From the NCBI GenBank assembly GCA_963555705.1, contig OY743180.1, positions 40,890,129-40,954,128 on the forward strand: 64,000 nucleotides of DNA, read 5' to 3'. The translations under genes were made by a program, and so were the position numbers. Position 1 is the stretch's first letter, and every line of letters starts with the position of its first letter. The notes beneath the pieces are model-generated. The model was not told where the DNA came from and searched no databases. It saw nothing but the letters and a program-made list of their open reading frames with translations. The stretch comes from Ligustrum vulgare. Taxonomy: Eukaryota; Streptophyta; Magnoliopsida; Lamiales; Oleaceae. Shown here piece after piece: positions 22,432-34,960 of this stretch.

Positions 22432-24265
22432 CAGGCATTTTTATCTTACTTTTTTTTTATAGGTAATTGAAACATAACATCCCCAACGTATGCATATTTT
22501 GTGGAATAATCACCATCCTTTTATTTTGTTGCAAAATATCCTAAATCAATCAAATCTTGCTAAATATAACATTTTCATTTTCATTTTGAAATAACAAATT
22601 TACCCTTCCTCTTTAAATAAAAAAGAAAAGAAAAGAAAAGAAGAAAAAATAAAGAACTAATTGCATCCATAACCTCAAGTTTTTCAATAGGAAATACAAT
22701 TTAAAATCATAAATAAATAAATAAAAGTAATAAAGTATTTTCATATTTTAAATATTATTTTAAAATCATATATTAATAAGATAATTATATAGATATAAAT
22801 ATTAATAATTAATCATTTATTTAATTAGTTTATATAAATTTAATAATAATAATAATAAACCTCCCACCCTTTGGCACTTAAATGTGAATGAAGCTATCAA
22901 CTTTAATTAAATGCAAGTAAACAATTATAATGTGAAAGTACCTTATTGCTAGTTTTATTTATTTATTTATTATTTTTAATTTTTGTAATTGTTCAATTAT
23001 GTATCATTTGCATTTTTTGAAAAAAATTGAGGTTGCAAATTCAATTAATTATTTACTTTTATTTATTCAAAGATGTAGTGTAAATTTGTCATTTTATACG
23101 GAAAAATGATGCATTTAACAATGTTTGAGTGATTTAAGAAGTTTTGCACCAAAATAAAATGATAGAAATGCATTCCACAAAACATGTAAATGGTATTGAT
23201 GTAAAGTGTCAATTACTCCTTTTTTATTGTTGCCCCCCACACTCTTCCCTTGTTAGCTTTGTCGTTGGCCATATGTCACTTTTCTTATTAAAAGTAATAA
23301 TATTTTTTAGTTGTCTAATAAATCCATATTTAATGTACCTTGTTATCAACAAATATAAAATAATAACATTTGAACAATTATTTAATGTAGAAATATATTA
23401 ATAAAATGTAAGAAAAATTATATTTTTAATAACATTAATTATATTTTCTTAATCTCTGTAAAAACAAGTCTATCTTTATGGATGAAATACTAATTTTCCA
23501 ACAATCCAATTGGAACTAGTAACTTGTTTGATTGTGTTTAAAAGTCGACCATTTAATAAGCAATTAAAAAGTTGACTTTGAATTGCAATCAAATATCTTC
23601 AAGGACTCAATCCATTGTATTTTCTTGAAGAATCAATCATTTGCGAAAGAGCCATGCACTTGAAAACAAACTTATGTTTCATCTTTATTGAAAACAAACC
23701 TATATATGGTTCATCTTTATCTCTCCGCGATAACGATTAATTACATTTTCCTTTATTTATTAATACACAATCTTTAGAAATAACTAGTATTTACAAATCA
23801 TTCTTTGACGGACAACATATGTATATCTGAAATTGAAAATTCTCTAAAAATAAGAAATTGATTTTTATGGTAATTGTGACAACTCGTTATTTTGTTTCCA
23901 TGTCTAGAATGACTAATTTTCACCAAATCTAACATATATAACACACACACTTTTTGTCCATGAACTAGTCAGGAATTCAAGTCAATAAAGAGATTATGCA
24001 TTGATAATATAAAATCTTTCTCACAAGAAGAAGCGAAAGAGCATAGGTGACTTTGGTAAATCGATGCACGAGACTCGTGGTAACATAGGATGAATGGAAC
24101 CTCAAGTAGAAGAAGAATGTTGTGCAATAGAATACCGTTCAGCAAGAGAGATCAAAATGTCCCCTATCAATAAAGTGAGTGAGGACTTTTCGAACCTTGT
24201 CCATTTCCTTTCAACACAAGATTCTTCATAGTGGAAAAATAAAGGTTGAAAGCTTTGTTAGTCAC

Positions 24266-25642
24266 TGATAATTACGTTATAATACTTATCTCGATCTTAA
24301 ATTTAGAAAATTTTAAGTATTTTAGAGTTGATATTGCATAATTGTGTATTCATTTTGCTCGTTTCAGGTAAAACTCTAGTTTCTAAGTATTTGGAGATCA
24401 AACGAGGTAAAAGACTAAAGTAACAAAAAAATGATGAAGGATTGATCATGGTGCAAATATAAAAGGGCCAAATTGAAATGAAACTGAAAGTGTAAGGACT
24501 AAATCAAAGGAGCTAAAAATATGGAGCACTGAATGTGCAAATACATAAGAACCAAAGTGATACTTATTAAAAAAAAAAAAAACTGCCTATGCAATCACAT
24601 AGGCAAATGGCCTTGCAATTGCAAGACGAGCAATCAAAAAAGCAGAATCCAGATGATTAAACCACTGCGATTGCAAGCTTCAAATTGTTGTGATCGCAAT
24701 AGTAGTTGGTCTAGCAAAAATTAGAATTTTATGTTAATTAGGATTCCGTTTTTTCTCATTCTACATTGGGGAGCTTTTGATATATTATAAATTGGAGGCA
24801 AGAATTGGAGGGAGATTTACTCCAAGAATTCAAAGAACACACAAGAAATTAAAGATTCAAAATCTGGGTTGAAGATTCAGTAAGAAGGGATTGAATTAAT
24901 CAATTCCTTCCATTGTTCTAATTTCTAAATGATGTTTTTCCAATTATTCATGTGTGATTTACATAGAAAGATGTCAGGTTGAATATTCTTTTGTATTGGG
25001 TGAAGAAGAACCATATGATTCATTTATTTTAATTCAAGTTTCTATAATTTAGTATTTTTTTGCGTTTCTTGATTTATCTTGCATTCAAATTGAATTGTCT
25101 GATTGCTTGATCTCCAATTAGATAATATATTGCTTATTGTAGTGTTGAAGAAACTCACATTAAGTTTAGAACACATAAGATTGACACACAAATACTAGAT
25201 ATTAAGAGTAATAAATATGACATGTACAATTTCCATGATAATTGTATGATTTAATGCATCATATGCATTCACATTCAGATTAGGAATATATTCGGGTCAT
25301 GTATATGATATATTTAGTTTATCTTGTAAAATAAAAATTAATTTATCGATTGTAAAAAATGCATGAATAAGTTAAATTACATAATTGAGAATTGAGATAG
25401 ATATATCAATAGGTGGATTCGATATACAATACATTCATTCCATATAATTTATATATTGCATTACATACTTACAAATGTTTGGATGACTCAAACAAAATCA
25501 TTTTTTTTTTTATTTCATACATTGAATTAATAGTAGACTGGTAACTGGTTAGTAAAACTTATTCCTCGTGGGATGATACTCTGAATTCATCATATTTATT
25601 ACTTGTCAAGGATCTCGTACACTTGCGAGATTTTACCGAGCA
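24266..25642 (+). repeat. Left LTR of gypsy element
   Basis: Homologous to 36315-37804: shared blocks include TTATTCCTCGTGGGA, TATTTATTACTTGTCAA and ATGCATCATATGCATTC. It ends TTTTACCGAGCA. Confidence 0.75.
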
Positions 25643-25668
25643 AGTTTTTGAATTTGTTGTTGGGGAAC
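25643..25668 (+). promoter_or_regulatory. Degenerate gypsy primer-binding site
   Basis: AGTTTTTGAATTTGTTGTTG corresponds to the Athila-type TGGCGCCGTTGCCGGGGA site (tRNA-Asp) with several changes. The equivalent site at 37805-37830 (TTTTGAGCCGTTGTCATAG) is closer to canonical. Confidence 0.55.
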
Positions 25669-26550
25669 AACGTATTTATTATAATTATTAGTTCAATTTT
25701 TATTCAATTTTTTATTTTTATTTTATTTTAGGCTATTCTCTTTCTCTCATATTTTGCTCTTTTTGTGGCTAACCAAAAGTGTAACACCCCAAGTTTAAGA
25801 GTCTAAAACCTAGGCGTGTCAACTTCCATTCACATTAAACGCGGAATTTAAATCCTTTACACGTCTAAAATGTTCATTTATCTATTGTAAAATTTTTAAA
25901 AAAAATTCGGCAGAGTCTCCTCTATAAATTGGACATAGCCAACCTGTAGAGGGACATCAAAAACCATTTAAAAATTTAAAACCTCCATCACATCTCAATC
26001 ACATTCATCATCGCCAAAACCAATTCATGCATTTCCCAAACTCCTCAATCATAAGATTTCTCAAAATATCAAACGACATTGACAAAAGAATTAAGAGGAA
26101 ATTTAATCTCAATTGCGTCACCAATAGGTAATCAAGACTAACTTCAACCAAACATTATCAATAACAATAGATGAAGGAATAAATTTAAACGACAACTTGA
26201 ATCAATTTAACTTTATTAATTAAGGCGACGGTGGGTACTGTCGAAGTCAGCCGCCAAGTGTTCTCCTTTGATCATCTAACTTTCATCACCTGAAATATTG
26301 GGGAGGGATTGGGGTGAGCTAAAGCTCAGTAAGTAAACTGTATGCATGAATGCATGCTTATGACATGAATGCTTTTCGAAATTCCGTGTCTGTATCCCCA
26401 TTTACATTACTTTCCAGAACTTTCAAACTTTTCAACTTTCGTTCAACATTTCAAAACTTTCAATTCATTTCCATCGTGAGCTCACTTGATGTAACTTCTA
26501 GTCAATCAGCATACAGTGGGCAATTACTTATTTGGAACCAGATTAACATG

Positions 26551-26640
26551 CGCATTTCCACCGCAAAGCGGTTTAACATTCACATTCCCACCGCAAAGCG
26601 GTGTAACATTCACTTTCCCACCGCAAAGCGGTGTAACATT
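26551..26640. repeat. Three 30-bp tandem repeats with CCGCAAAGCGG palindrome
   Basis: Units at 26551, 26581 and 26611, each containing CCACCGCAAAGCGGT. The core is a perfect 4-bp stem with an AAA loop. It lies within the solo LTR. Confidence 0.9.
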
Positions 26641-28084
26641 ACATTCGGGTACGCCGGTCCCCCGCGTCCCATTTCCCACTCGCACCTTTCATGACATAGA
26701 AGTACACCCATTCTTTCAAAAACTTGGGATACATACATTTTTGACAAAAATTTGCACTTTGACACATTCCTTTCATGAAAACATTTGACTTTCTCATTTC
26801 GGTGCCAATGCATGCTTGATGATGCAATGACATGTAACGTGCATGCTTCAACATTCTTCTCAATAACATATGTTTTCCTAAAGTAAATGCAATTCATCAA
26901 AGCAAGTAATTTGCACGACAGTCATTTACACATAACTTTCACATTTACATTCGACTTTGATGCAAATAGGGGGGAGTTTACTTACTTGACATCCTTAGTA
27001 TTTACCGTTATCTGGATTTGCAAATGGAGGATCATCGGCTGCCCGTGACGTCAATGTACCAAAATCCTAGTTGTGCCCATTCATATAAAGAAATATACTT
27101 TTAGTTCAAATTCACATTTTAACTCTAAGCAAGGTTAAAACTTCTATTTCATTCACAATTTAATCCCAAACGTGACCTTACGATAGGTCCAACACATAAT
27201 ACCATGTTCGAAATAAGATGTCAATTTCAATCCACGTTAGAAACTCTCATTTTTTAAATTCAAACTCAAACTCAAATTTACATAATTCAACCTAACGTTA
27301 TAAAATCAATCCCTTGAAATCTCAACAAATTCACAAATCTTAAAATCAACATATATCCAAACGTTACCCAAACAGTTAACTAAGCTACAATTTTCATAAA
27401 TCTCCAAAATCAGAAATTTTAATATACATACTAAAAAAATCAGAAATTTATTCACGTTTTTATCACTTTCCCACCCATCATTACTACTAAAAGAAAATCG
27501 ATTAAACAAATCAATTTAATAATTTTCAAAATCTATCATTAACGTATACATAGACACTAAATACCTAAATTTAAAAACTGAATTTAGTCAATTAAATTTC
27601 GAAATTTAAACCAAGTCTAAATCTAAATTTAGACACATGTATATCTATGCATTATCCAAAATTCCAATTAATAAATTCAAAATTAGACTATAATACGAAT
27701 ATGAAATTACACAATATATATATATACACACTAATTTATATATTGCCCAAAATCTGAGTTTAACAGTTTAAACTTCGAAATTTCAGTAAAACTAAATCTG
27801 AAATCTTCATATGTAAATGCATATAAATACTGATGTATACATACATATATACACAAGAATCAATAAATATATGTGTGTATCGATATGTATGTGTGTACGT
27901 GGAAGTGTGAACCCGTGTGTGTGTGTCGCGATTTCGGGTGTGCAAACCGCGTGCAACTGTGTGTTCGGGTGTGCGTGATAGGGAGGAGGAGTCACCGTGG
28001 TTGTGGGCGAGGTGTGTGGTCGCCGGTTGTAGCTCGTTGGCGACGGTGGGGGAAAGAGGCAGAGTGAGAACGGGCAGCCGAGAG

Positions 28085-28145
28085 TGAGAGGAAAGGAGAG
28101 AGTCGCGAAGAGAGAGAGAGAGACCGCGTAGAGAGAGAGTTCGTG
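28085..28145. repeat. GA-rich microsatellite zone
   Basis: Several GAGAGAGAGA runs separated by CGCG-containing spacers near the end of the solo LTR. Such GA tracts are common near plant transcription starts, but no promoter is demonstrated. Confidence 0.6.
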
Positions 28146-29954
28146 AGTGAGGATAATAAGGTAGGGTTAGATATAAACTTTTGGTGATTTGCAAATTGGT
28201 CCCTCAATTCTCTCTAAGGACATAATTAAGTACACCTCTATCATAAATTTACAAAATACCCTAAAATTTACCACTTATAGTAATTTGACAAAAATAGGAA
28301 TTGACAAGCTTAAGAAATAAAACAATTATTCACATAAATTGCAAGTAAACAAGTTTAAAATTTCCTAATTGGCACATTGAACGAAACGGCGTCCAAGTCC
28401 TTCCACTGCAAAACAATTCAAATCATAGACATTAAATATCAAAATTTTATAATTTATAATCACAGTAACATAAATATTGAGCGAAATTTAAAATTGCACG
28501 TAGAATTGGAAAGCGGTCTTACAAAAAGTGTATGGATTGCACAAGTAATAAAGTGAATTTTAAGTCCGTGTATCGTACCACAGGGATACAATAAATTGTA
28601 TTTTAGACCAATTACCTTAATCGCAACTAAAGATAGTTTGTTGATGATTTTTATATAAAAAGTAAACTAATAATTAAACTAAAAAGACAAAGTATTTGAT
28701 TTTTATAAAACTATGAAAACAAGCGCATTAGAATTATGAATCAATTTTAACTCCATCATCCATATTTTGACTAAATCATTTAAATACAATTCATGAATTT
28801 TGAAAATCCGTATTTCTCAAGTTATTTAAGTCCTGTTTCGAGCTATACATAAAAACCTTTTCTTGAATCTAAACTAACTATATTTCTATGACAAATTCAA
28901 CATTAGAAAAACATTTAGTTTTATGAACACTTTAAAAAATAACACAAAGCATAGAAGTATATCTCTATTCCTTATCGGATTTTGTGGAAACTAAAACACG
29001 TATAAAGAATTCCTACTCTTTCAAACATAAGAAAATGCCATGAAAATTATACAAAAGTTGGCAAAAAAATTCCCTAATAATAAAAGCACGATTTAATTGC
29101 ATCAAACCCATAAATTGCATAAATTAAACAGAAAGTCAAAACATGGAGTTAAGTAATTAAAATTTCATCACAATTCTAACACTAAAAATCTACCCTAAAA
29201 ACATTATGGAAAATAAATCACAAGAATAATGAAAAGATATCACTCCGTTCATAATCTTGATCTTGTATCTTCAATCTTGAATTCGGCTTTGCGTGGATCT
29301 CTTTGCAATTGAGCAGCGTTTAGCATGAAAAATCAAAATTTGGGAACCCTAAATCCATGCCTCACATCATGTACATATAAGTTTTGTCGAAACCTAGGCA
29401 AAAAATGGGGAAAAAACACTGAAATCCATGAAAAGCCCAACTACGCGGCCCAGTCGAATCACCGTGCAACCATGAAGTTACAAACCTTGCGGTCCCGCGG
29501 TATTGGATTTTTGGTTCTCCCTTTTCTGTTACCTTTATACGATCGTGTGGTTCTCTTTCTTGCTACCATGCGGTTCTCCATTTGATATCACTTCTCAACT
29601 TTTGATTTCATTTAAGTTAGTCCTCACCCTTTTATTGCACATCAGCCCTTCAACTTTCGATTAATGCAATTAGTCCCCGAAATTTTGATTTCTTCACTTT
29701 TATTTATTTCTTCTCTTGATTCCTTCAATTAAGCACTTGATCTTCCTCCTTCTTCTACTTTAGCTCAACCATCATCCAATTTGCCAATTATTTGCTTCTA
29801 TTTCTTTGTTTTCTCGACTTTGTGATATTTCTGAAATATAAACAAATACCAATAAAATAAATAGCAAATAGTCTAAAACGATGACAATAAATCTTACTTT
29901 TGGGATAGAAATAAGTGTATAAAATATAATTATCATTTTTCAAGCACTTAATAG

Positions 29955-30095
29955 ATCATGCAATATTTTGACGAAATTAGACTTCTTCCAATAAATCCTG
30001 AAATCGAATGAACCTTCTGACAATGCAGAAGAGAACAATGAGAAACAAGAGATATGGAAGAAGATCATAATGTTCACTTCATTTTGCTATGCAAA
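29955..30095 (+). pseudogene. Gypsy gag N-terminal fragment
   Basis: The plus frame at 29965 reads FDEIRLLPINPEIE, stop, TF, stop, QCRREQ, stop, ETRDMEEDHN. It aligns with the start of the minus-strand gag at 60445 (NEPELLPIDPEIERTFRQCR). Three stops in about 35 codons show decay. The rest of gag resumes at 32583 after inserted LTR sequence. Confidence 0.75.
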
Positions 30096-30735
30096 ATATA
30101 CCGACAAATTTGTGGATCGTGAAAAGTAATACGTGTATGATTTTATTTGCTCATTTGAGAATCTTTACTATTGATTTTGTTATTATTTGTTTATATTTCA
30201 GAATTATTCCAAAATTGAGAAAATGAAGGAATTGAGGCAAAAACAAGTCAATTGGATGATAAAAAGCTAAAATTTTGCAAATGAAAAGTTAATGAATTCA
30301 ATTGAGGTGCAAAGTAGAGCTAAAGTGGAAGAAGGAAGAAGATAGGGGGCTTAATTGAATAAATCAAGAGAAGAAAGAAGTAAAATTGAAGAAATCAAAA
30401 GTTTAGGGACTCAATTGTATCATTTGGAAGTTGATGGATTGAGGTGCAATAAAGGTTTGAGGACCTAGTTGTAGCAAATGAAAAAAGAAATTTGCATGGA
30501 AAATTTATAACCATGTGGGTCGCATGGTGTAAAATCCATGTTGTGGCATGACTGCATAAAAAAGGAACAGAGTCGAAATTGTTATAACCGTGCTGTCGCG
30601 AAAATTTGTACTGTGCGGTCGCATGGTTGTTCGGCTGGGCCGACTGATGGGCTTTTTGCGCGATTTTCAGCGAGTTTTTCATATTTTTTAAACTGAGTTC
30701 GAGAAAACCTATAAATACATAACTTGAGGCATGAA

Positions 30736-30743
30736 ATTAGGGG
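30736..30743. other. 8-bp target duplication ATTAGGGG, left copy
   Basis: Identical to 31220-31227 on the other side of the GC-rich MITE. Confidence 0.85.
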
Positions 30744-31219
30744 TAGGGATGGCAAAAAAACCCGAACGACCCGAAACGACCCGCCCCGTCGGGTCCGCGG
30801 GGCAGGTTCGGGGCGAACCCGCCCCGTGACCCGGAATTTTTTTTTTTGTGGGAATGAGAAACTAAAAAATAAATTTAATGAGGTTTAGAAGAATTGAACA
30901 TTGGTGGAATTTAAGGGTATGAGAATATATAACCACTATACCATTATGTTGTTTATTGATTTTTTTTCCCCTTCAAATATACATATTATGTTTAAAGTTC
31001 AAACTTAAAAACTCTAACTAGTTCGACTCCTAAGTTTTTCACCTAAAATTTTATTACAAAAAAAAAAAAAAAAAAAAATCGGGTCATTTGGCGGGGCGGG
31101 ATCGCGACACGCCTCGACCCGACCAGCCCTCGGAACAGTCGCGGGGCGGGGTCATACCATATCGGGTTCGGGGCGAGTCGGCCCCGAACCGCCCAGAATC
31201 TGACCCATTTCCATTCCTA
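30744..31219. mobile_element. GC-rich hAT-type MITE (476 bp)
   Basis: Ends are imperfect inverted repeats: TAGGGATGGCAAAA at 30744 and the reverse complement TAGGAATGGAAATG at 31219. It is flanked by the 8-bp duplication ATTAGGGG, the length made by hAT transposases. Subterminal zones (30768-30835 and 31080-31205) are rich in GGGGCGGG/CCCGCCCC and complementary to each other, with an AT-rich centre that includes a poly(A) run near 31058-31078. No transposase, so non-autonomous. The overlapping short frames at 31084-31303 are by-products of the inverted repeat. Confidence 0.8.
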
Positions 31220-32582
31220 ATTAGGGGTTCCCAACTTGTTGAATACATGCTAAAACGCTGCTCAATTGGTGAGGGATCCATGCAAGGCCAAAATCAAGAT
31301 TGAAGATAAAATTTCAATAAGATGAATGTGGTGACATCCATTTACTTTTTTTGTTATTTATTTTCTATCATTTATCTAGGTTAGGCTTCTAATTGTTAGA
31401 ATTGTGATGAAACATTAATTATTAGTTTCTAACTCTATTTGAATAGATGAAATTGTTCGATATTTTAAACTAAAACTAAGAAAATCAACTAAAGAATTAA
31501 AATTGTTTTGTTTTTAAAAACAATTATAAAGTAGTTGAGATTCACGATTTCACCTAACCAATTATATTTACTCCAATTCTAGTTTTATTTCCTAAATATG
31601 CATTTGGTCAAATTCACTAATGTATATTGAGATTCACCTCTCGAGTTTAAATAAATTCTACTTAAATAATTCAACCATGTATCTATACAAAATATTCCTT
31701 ATCTAGATGCATAGAACACAATAATTTACACACGATCGCGATAATAACAAAATTATATTTCTATCTCTTATCTAATTACCGATTTTATTACCTTGATCTA
31801 AGTTATTAAATCACCCCTCGGATTATGAAAATAACTCATTAAATCATGAATTAGTGACCAATTAACTCATATATTAAATACAATAATTAATCAATACATG
31901 CAACGAAGCATTAAAACAATAGAAATAACAAAGAAAAGCGTTCATTAAAAACAACATAATAAAATGGAAAGCTTGCACCAAGTATTGATTCTTCACGTGA
32001 TCTTCAACTCTCGCGCCCTTTGCTATGCTTACAATTGTGGCTTGTTCTTAGGTGAAGCAAATGTCCAGATTTCGTACCTCACATGTTCCTTATATAGATA
32101 TTGGAAAAACCTAGCGAAAAAGAGAAGAAACTCTGTTGAAACTGAGTGCGAAAGCCCATAATCGGCCCAGTCGAAACTATGCTTGACCGTGTGGTAGGAT
32201 ACCAATCGGCCCAGTCATACTTTAGAATCTTCTCGATTAGCTCATTTCAACTCTCAACTTCTTCAATTGGGTCCTCCAACTCTTGATTTCTTCATTTTAG
32301 CACATTGTATCTTTCTCGATTGATGTCATTGACTCCTCAATTTCCAATTTATCTTCAAATGCCATCCAATTGTGCATTATTTTTATCAAGTACGTCATTC
32401 TCATGATTTAGAGATATTTTCTAAAATGTAAACAAATAAACACAAATTAGGTAGTAATTATTTTAGAATTAAAATATATTATTCTAATTTTGACATATAA
32501 ATAAGTGTATAAAATACACTTATAACATAACCGAAATCAAGCTTAGAATCTACTTGCGCACCCATTGATAATTTAGTCAAGA

Positions 32583-33985
32583 GCAATTGTCAATGATGCC
32601 CAAGCTGTAGTTAGAGATTATGTGAATCCCGTGCCTGGTCTAGTACAACAAATTATTGTTTATCCACTTTTTGGGCAGGCCAACTACCACCTTCGACTTA
32701 ACGTCATAAATTTGTTCCAAAACCATCAGGACATCAAGTGCTTGGGAAGCCAACTAAGAATCTACATGAACGCATACAAGCTTTTTTAATGTTATTCGAA
32801 GTAATCAGTCATGAAGGAATGTTAGCAAATGCCTTTTGAATGCATCTATTCTCTTATACTTTATCTGATAGTGCACGAGAATGGCTACGCCTACTACCTC
32901 CTAAGAGCATTGTCTCTTGGAATAACATGACGCAAAAGTTTACTACTATAAAATTTATTCCAGTTTACTACTATAAAATTTATTGCACCATCTCGAGTTC
33001 TTCAAATTAGGAATGAACTCCACACTTTAAAGAAGAGAGTTTTTGAGAATCATCTAGAAGCATCGGTGAGGTTCAAGGAGTACTTTTGAAAATGTCCAAA
33101 TCTAAACATTCCCCAAAATGCTCAAGTATACACCTTCTATTCAGGCTTGCATCCTAAATACCAGAACATGATCGACACGTTAGTAGACGGATCAGTAATG
33201 AACTTGCACAGACCGCGCACACAAGCTTTATGAAAGAATTGTAGAAAGTCAATCTATGTGGTCTTCTAAAATGGAAATCCTAGGAAAGTAGTGGGTGTTT
33301 ATAATATTGATGTAGTCATCGCAGTGGTAGCTCAAATGGAGCGCTAACGAAGAAATTAGTCAACATAACTCAAAATGTAAGCTCGGTTCACCAACAAGCA
33401 CCAGTTTGTGGAGGTTGTGGGGGCAGATCTTACAACTGTGAGTTGTCCTTTAGCACCCATGCATGCTTATCAGACTGAGGTCAATTATGCACAAAATTTT
33501 CAAAAGCAACAAACAACCTCTACTCCAATGCATACAATCCAGGTTGGAGAAATCATGCGAACTTTTTATGGGCTAATAATCAGGGTCAAGAAAATTAAAT
33601 TCAACGAATCTACTAGGATTTCAACAACAATAAGAGAAGAAGTCGTCTTTGGAGAATTTAATGATGCAATACATCTCCAAGAGTGAAATGTCATTCCAAA
33701 ATCAATAGGCTTTAATAAAAAATTTGGAAGCTTTGATGGGGTAGATAGCAGCTGCATTAGCCAACAAAATACAAGGTACCTTGCCAAACAACACAGAGAA
33801 GAACTCACGTGAACATGTATTAATAGTTAAAACTATGAATTATGTAGTTATTGAGACACCATCAATTACATCTGAACCCCTTGTTCAAGAATATGTGTCG
33901 CCTATTCCATTCTCTCAAAGAATTCGAAAGCAACCAAAAGATGATCAACTTCATGTAATTACTATAAGAAATGGAGTTTAGCTGC
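32583..33985 (+). pseudogene. Degenerate gypsy gag
   Basis: From AIVNDAQAVVRDYVNPVPG the plus strand follows the gag of the related element at 57851-60445: NVINLFQNHQDIK, a gag core with many stops, a zinc-knuckle segment CGGCGGRSYNCELS-like near 33408 in shifted frames, and a C-terminal piece (33781-33981) NYVVIETPSITSEPLVQEYV that matches NYTVIETPSITAAPPVKVYV. Frameshifts and stops are scattered throughout, so it is far more decayed than its relative. Confidence 0.8.
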
Positions 33986-34379
33986 TAGAAATCATTACGA
34001 AGAAGAAAGGAATAAATGGAAATTAAATAACTACCACGGATGAGGAACAAGTGGTTTAGTTTGAAGGATCAAGAAAGGTAAATTAAGATGAACAAGCAGA
34101 CTATCCATGGGGTAAGACAACCGTTCCTATAAATCAACACACACCTTCAGTCTCATTTCCTCAAAGGTTGCAGAATACTTAGCTAGAAAAATAGTTTAAG
34201 GATTTTTCGGATGCCCTCAGAAAACTTCACATCAACATTCTCTTCATTGAAGAGATTTTACAAATTCCAAATTACCCTAAGTTTTTGAAAGAAATGTTGA
34301 ACAAGAAGAGAAAGTTTCCAGTAGATGAAACAAGTAACACTGACATAAGAGTGCAACAAAATCATATAGCGCGAGTTTT

Positions 34380-34960
34380 TTTCCTAAATTAAAGATCCAG
34401 GGAGTTTCAATCTATCTTGCTTTATAGGATATTTATATAGTATAAATGCTTTAATTGATTCTGGAGCAAGTATTAACTTAATGCCCTTATCTATCTATAG
34501 TAAATTAGGATTGGAGGATCCAAAGGAAATATCTATAACTCTATAGCTAGCAAATAGGTCAATCAAGCATTCTTTTGGAGTGGTTGAAGACATGCTCATT
34601 AAAGTCGTAAAACTTATCATCCTAGCTTATTTCATCATCCTAGATATATAAGAGGATTAGAATATACTGGTGATCTTAAGAAGACCATTCTTAGCAATCG
34701 GATGAGCTACTATGATGTATTTTGAAAAAGATGAGATAATCTTGAGGGAGGAAGATAAGCAACAAAGCTTCAGCATGAATACGACACTCAAAAAATCTAC
34801 ATATCTTGAGGAATGTAAAATTATTGATCACAAAGAATAGAAAGAGTGGAAAAATCATAAGAGAAGAAAAGAGAAGATGGATTGGTTGGTTGGGAGAGAC
34901 AATATGGAAACCTAATAATTTGGAGGCAGAAGAATAAGTCTAAGAACACTGGACAGTGCA
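34380..34960 (+). pseudogene. Gypsy aspartic protease remnant and polyprotein tail
   Basis: The plus strand reads INALIDSGASINLMPLSIYS near 34440-34500, with an intact DSG active-site triad, then a protease body with stops (VVEDMLIKVV, ILRRPFLAIG) and QQSFSMNTTLKKSTYLEECK. It ends in a short lysine-rich tail before AATGACTATAAACAAGCGC (near 35015), the conserved sequence found after polyprotein stops in this family. No reverse transcriptase follows. Confidence 0.75.

Larger units (their letters stand above)
21129..24265. other. Noncoding region between two retrotransposons
   Basis: No gene recognised. Contents: a 77-bp tandem duplication (21357-21510), a stowaway-like ATTCCCTCGTCCCATAAT segment near 22257 without a partner end, a long poly(T) tract (22398-22431), an AAAAG-rich microsatellite (22620-22650) and AT-rich sequence. 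The 85-codon frame at 23144-23401 has no recognised domain and is probably chance. Confidence 0.5.
25780..28523 (+). mobile_element. Solo LTR (2744 bp), TGTAACACCCC type
   Basis: Starts TGTAACACCCCAAG, ends GCGGTCTTACA, with TGTAA/TTACA inverted ends, and is flanked by AAAAG (25775-25779 and 28524-28528). No primer site or coding region. A second LTR of the same kind lies at 52122-54884 (TGTAACGCCCC start, 2763 bp). Long LTRs with this start are typical of Tekay/Del-like chromovirus gypsy elements; that family call is an inference. Internal features are a 30-bp triplicate at 26551-26640 and a CT/GA-rich zone near 28060-28145. Short frames here (for example 26350-26694 and 27760-28194) are not regarded as genes. 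Confidence 0.85.
25764..29935 (-). mobile_element. Antisense gypsy-type LTR, itself split by the 2.74-kb solo LTR
   Basis: Removing 25780-28528 joins TGTGGCTAACCAAAAG to TGTATGGATTGCAC. The joined ~1.4 kb reads, on the minus strand, from TGATAATTATATTTTAT to ...TAGCCACA, with the GTATCCCTGTGGTACGATAC and TTATTACTTGTGCAA blocks typical of gypsy LTR 3' ends. Flanks are CTTTT (25759-25763) and TTTTT (29936-29940), a probable 5-bp duplication with one change. It is related to the LTR-like blocks at 30111-32560. Confidence 0.6.
30111..32560. mobile_element. Inverted pair of LTR-related blocks inserted in gypsy gag
   Basis: 30111 to about 31450 reads in plus orientation and matches the antisense LTR at 28529-29935 when that is reversed (shared AAACGCTGCTCAATTG, ATCAAGATTGAAGAT, GTTAGAATTGTGATGAAA). 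About 31450 to 32560 reads in minus orientation and is related to the same LTR (for example ACACTTATTTATATGTC near its start). The blocks meet tail to tail, and a hAT-type MITE (30744-31219) lies in the first. Exact ends are uncertain. This could be two insertions or one inverted duplication. Confidence 0.5.

Noticed and set aside
26551..26640. Possible CRISPR-like array
   Set aside because: Only three units, contiguous without spacers, inside a plant LTR.
26350..26694. 114-codon frame with repeated PTAKRCNIH units
   Set aside because: The repeats come from the 30-bp DNA triplicate in the solo LTR, and three frames on both strands are open there.
27760..28194. 144-codon minus-strand frame, serine/leucine/histidine-rich
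   Set aside because: It lies in the promoter-like GA/GT-rich zone of a solo LTR and consists of simple-sequence translation (SLSLR, HTHTR). No domain; other frames are open too.
31084..31303. Arginine/proline-rich frames on both strands
   Set aside because: Products of the GC-rich inverted arms of the hAT-type MITE.
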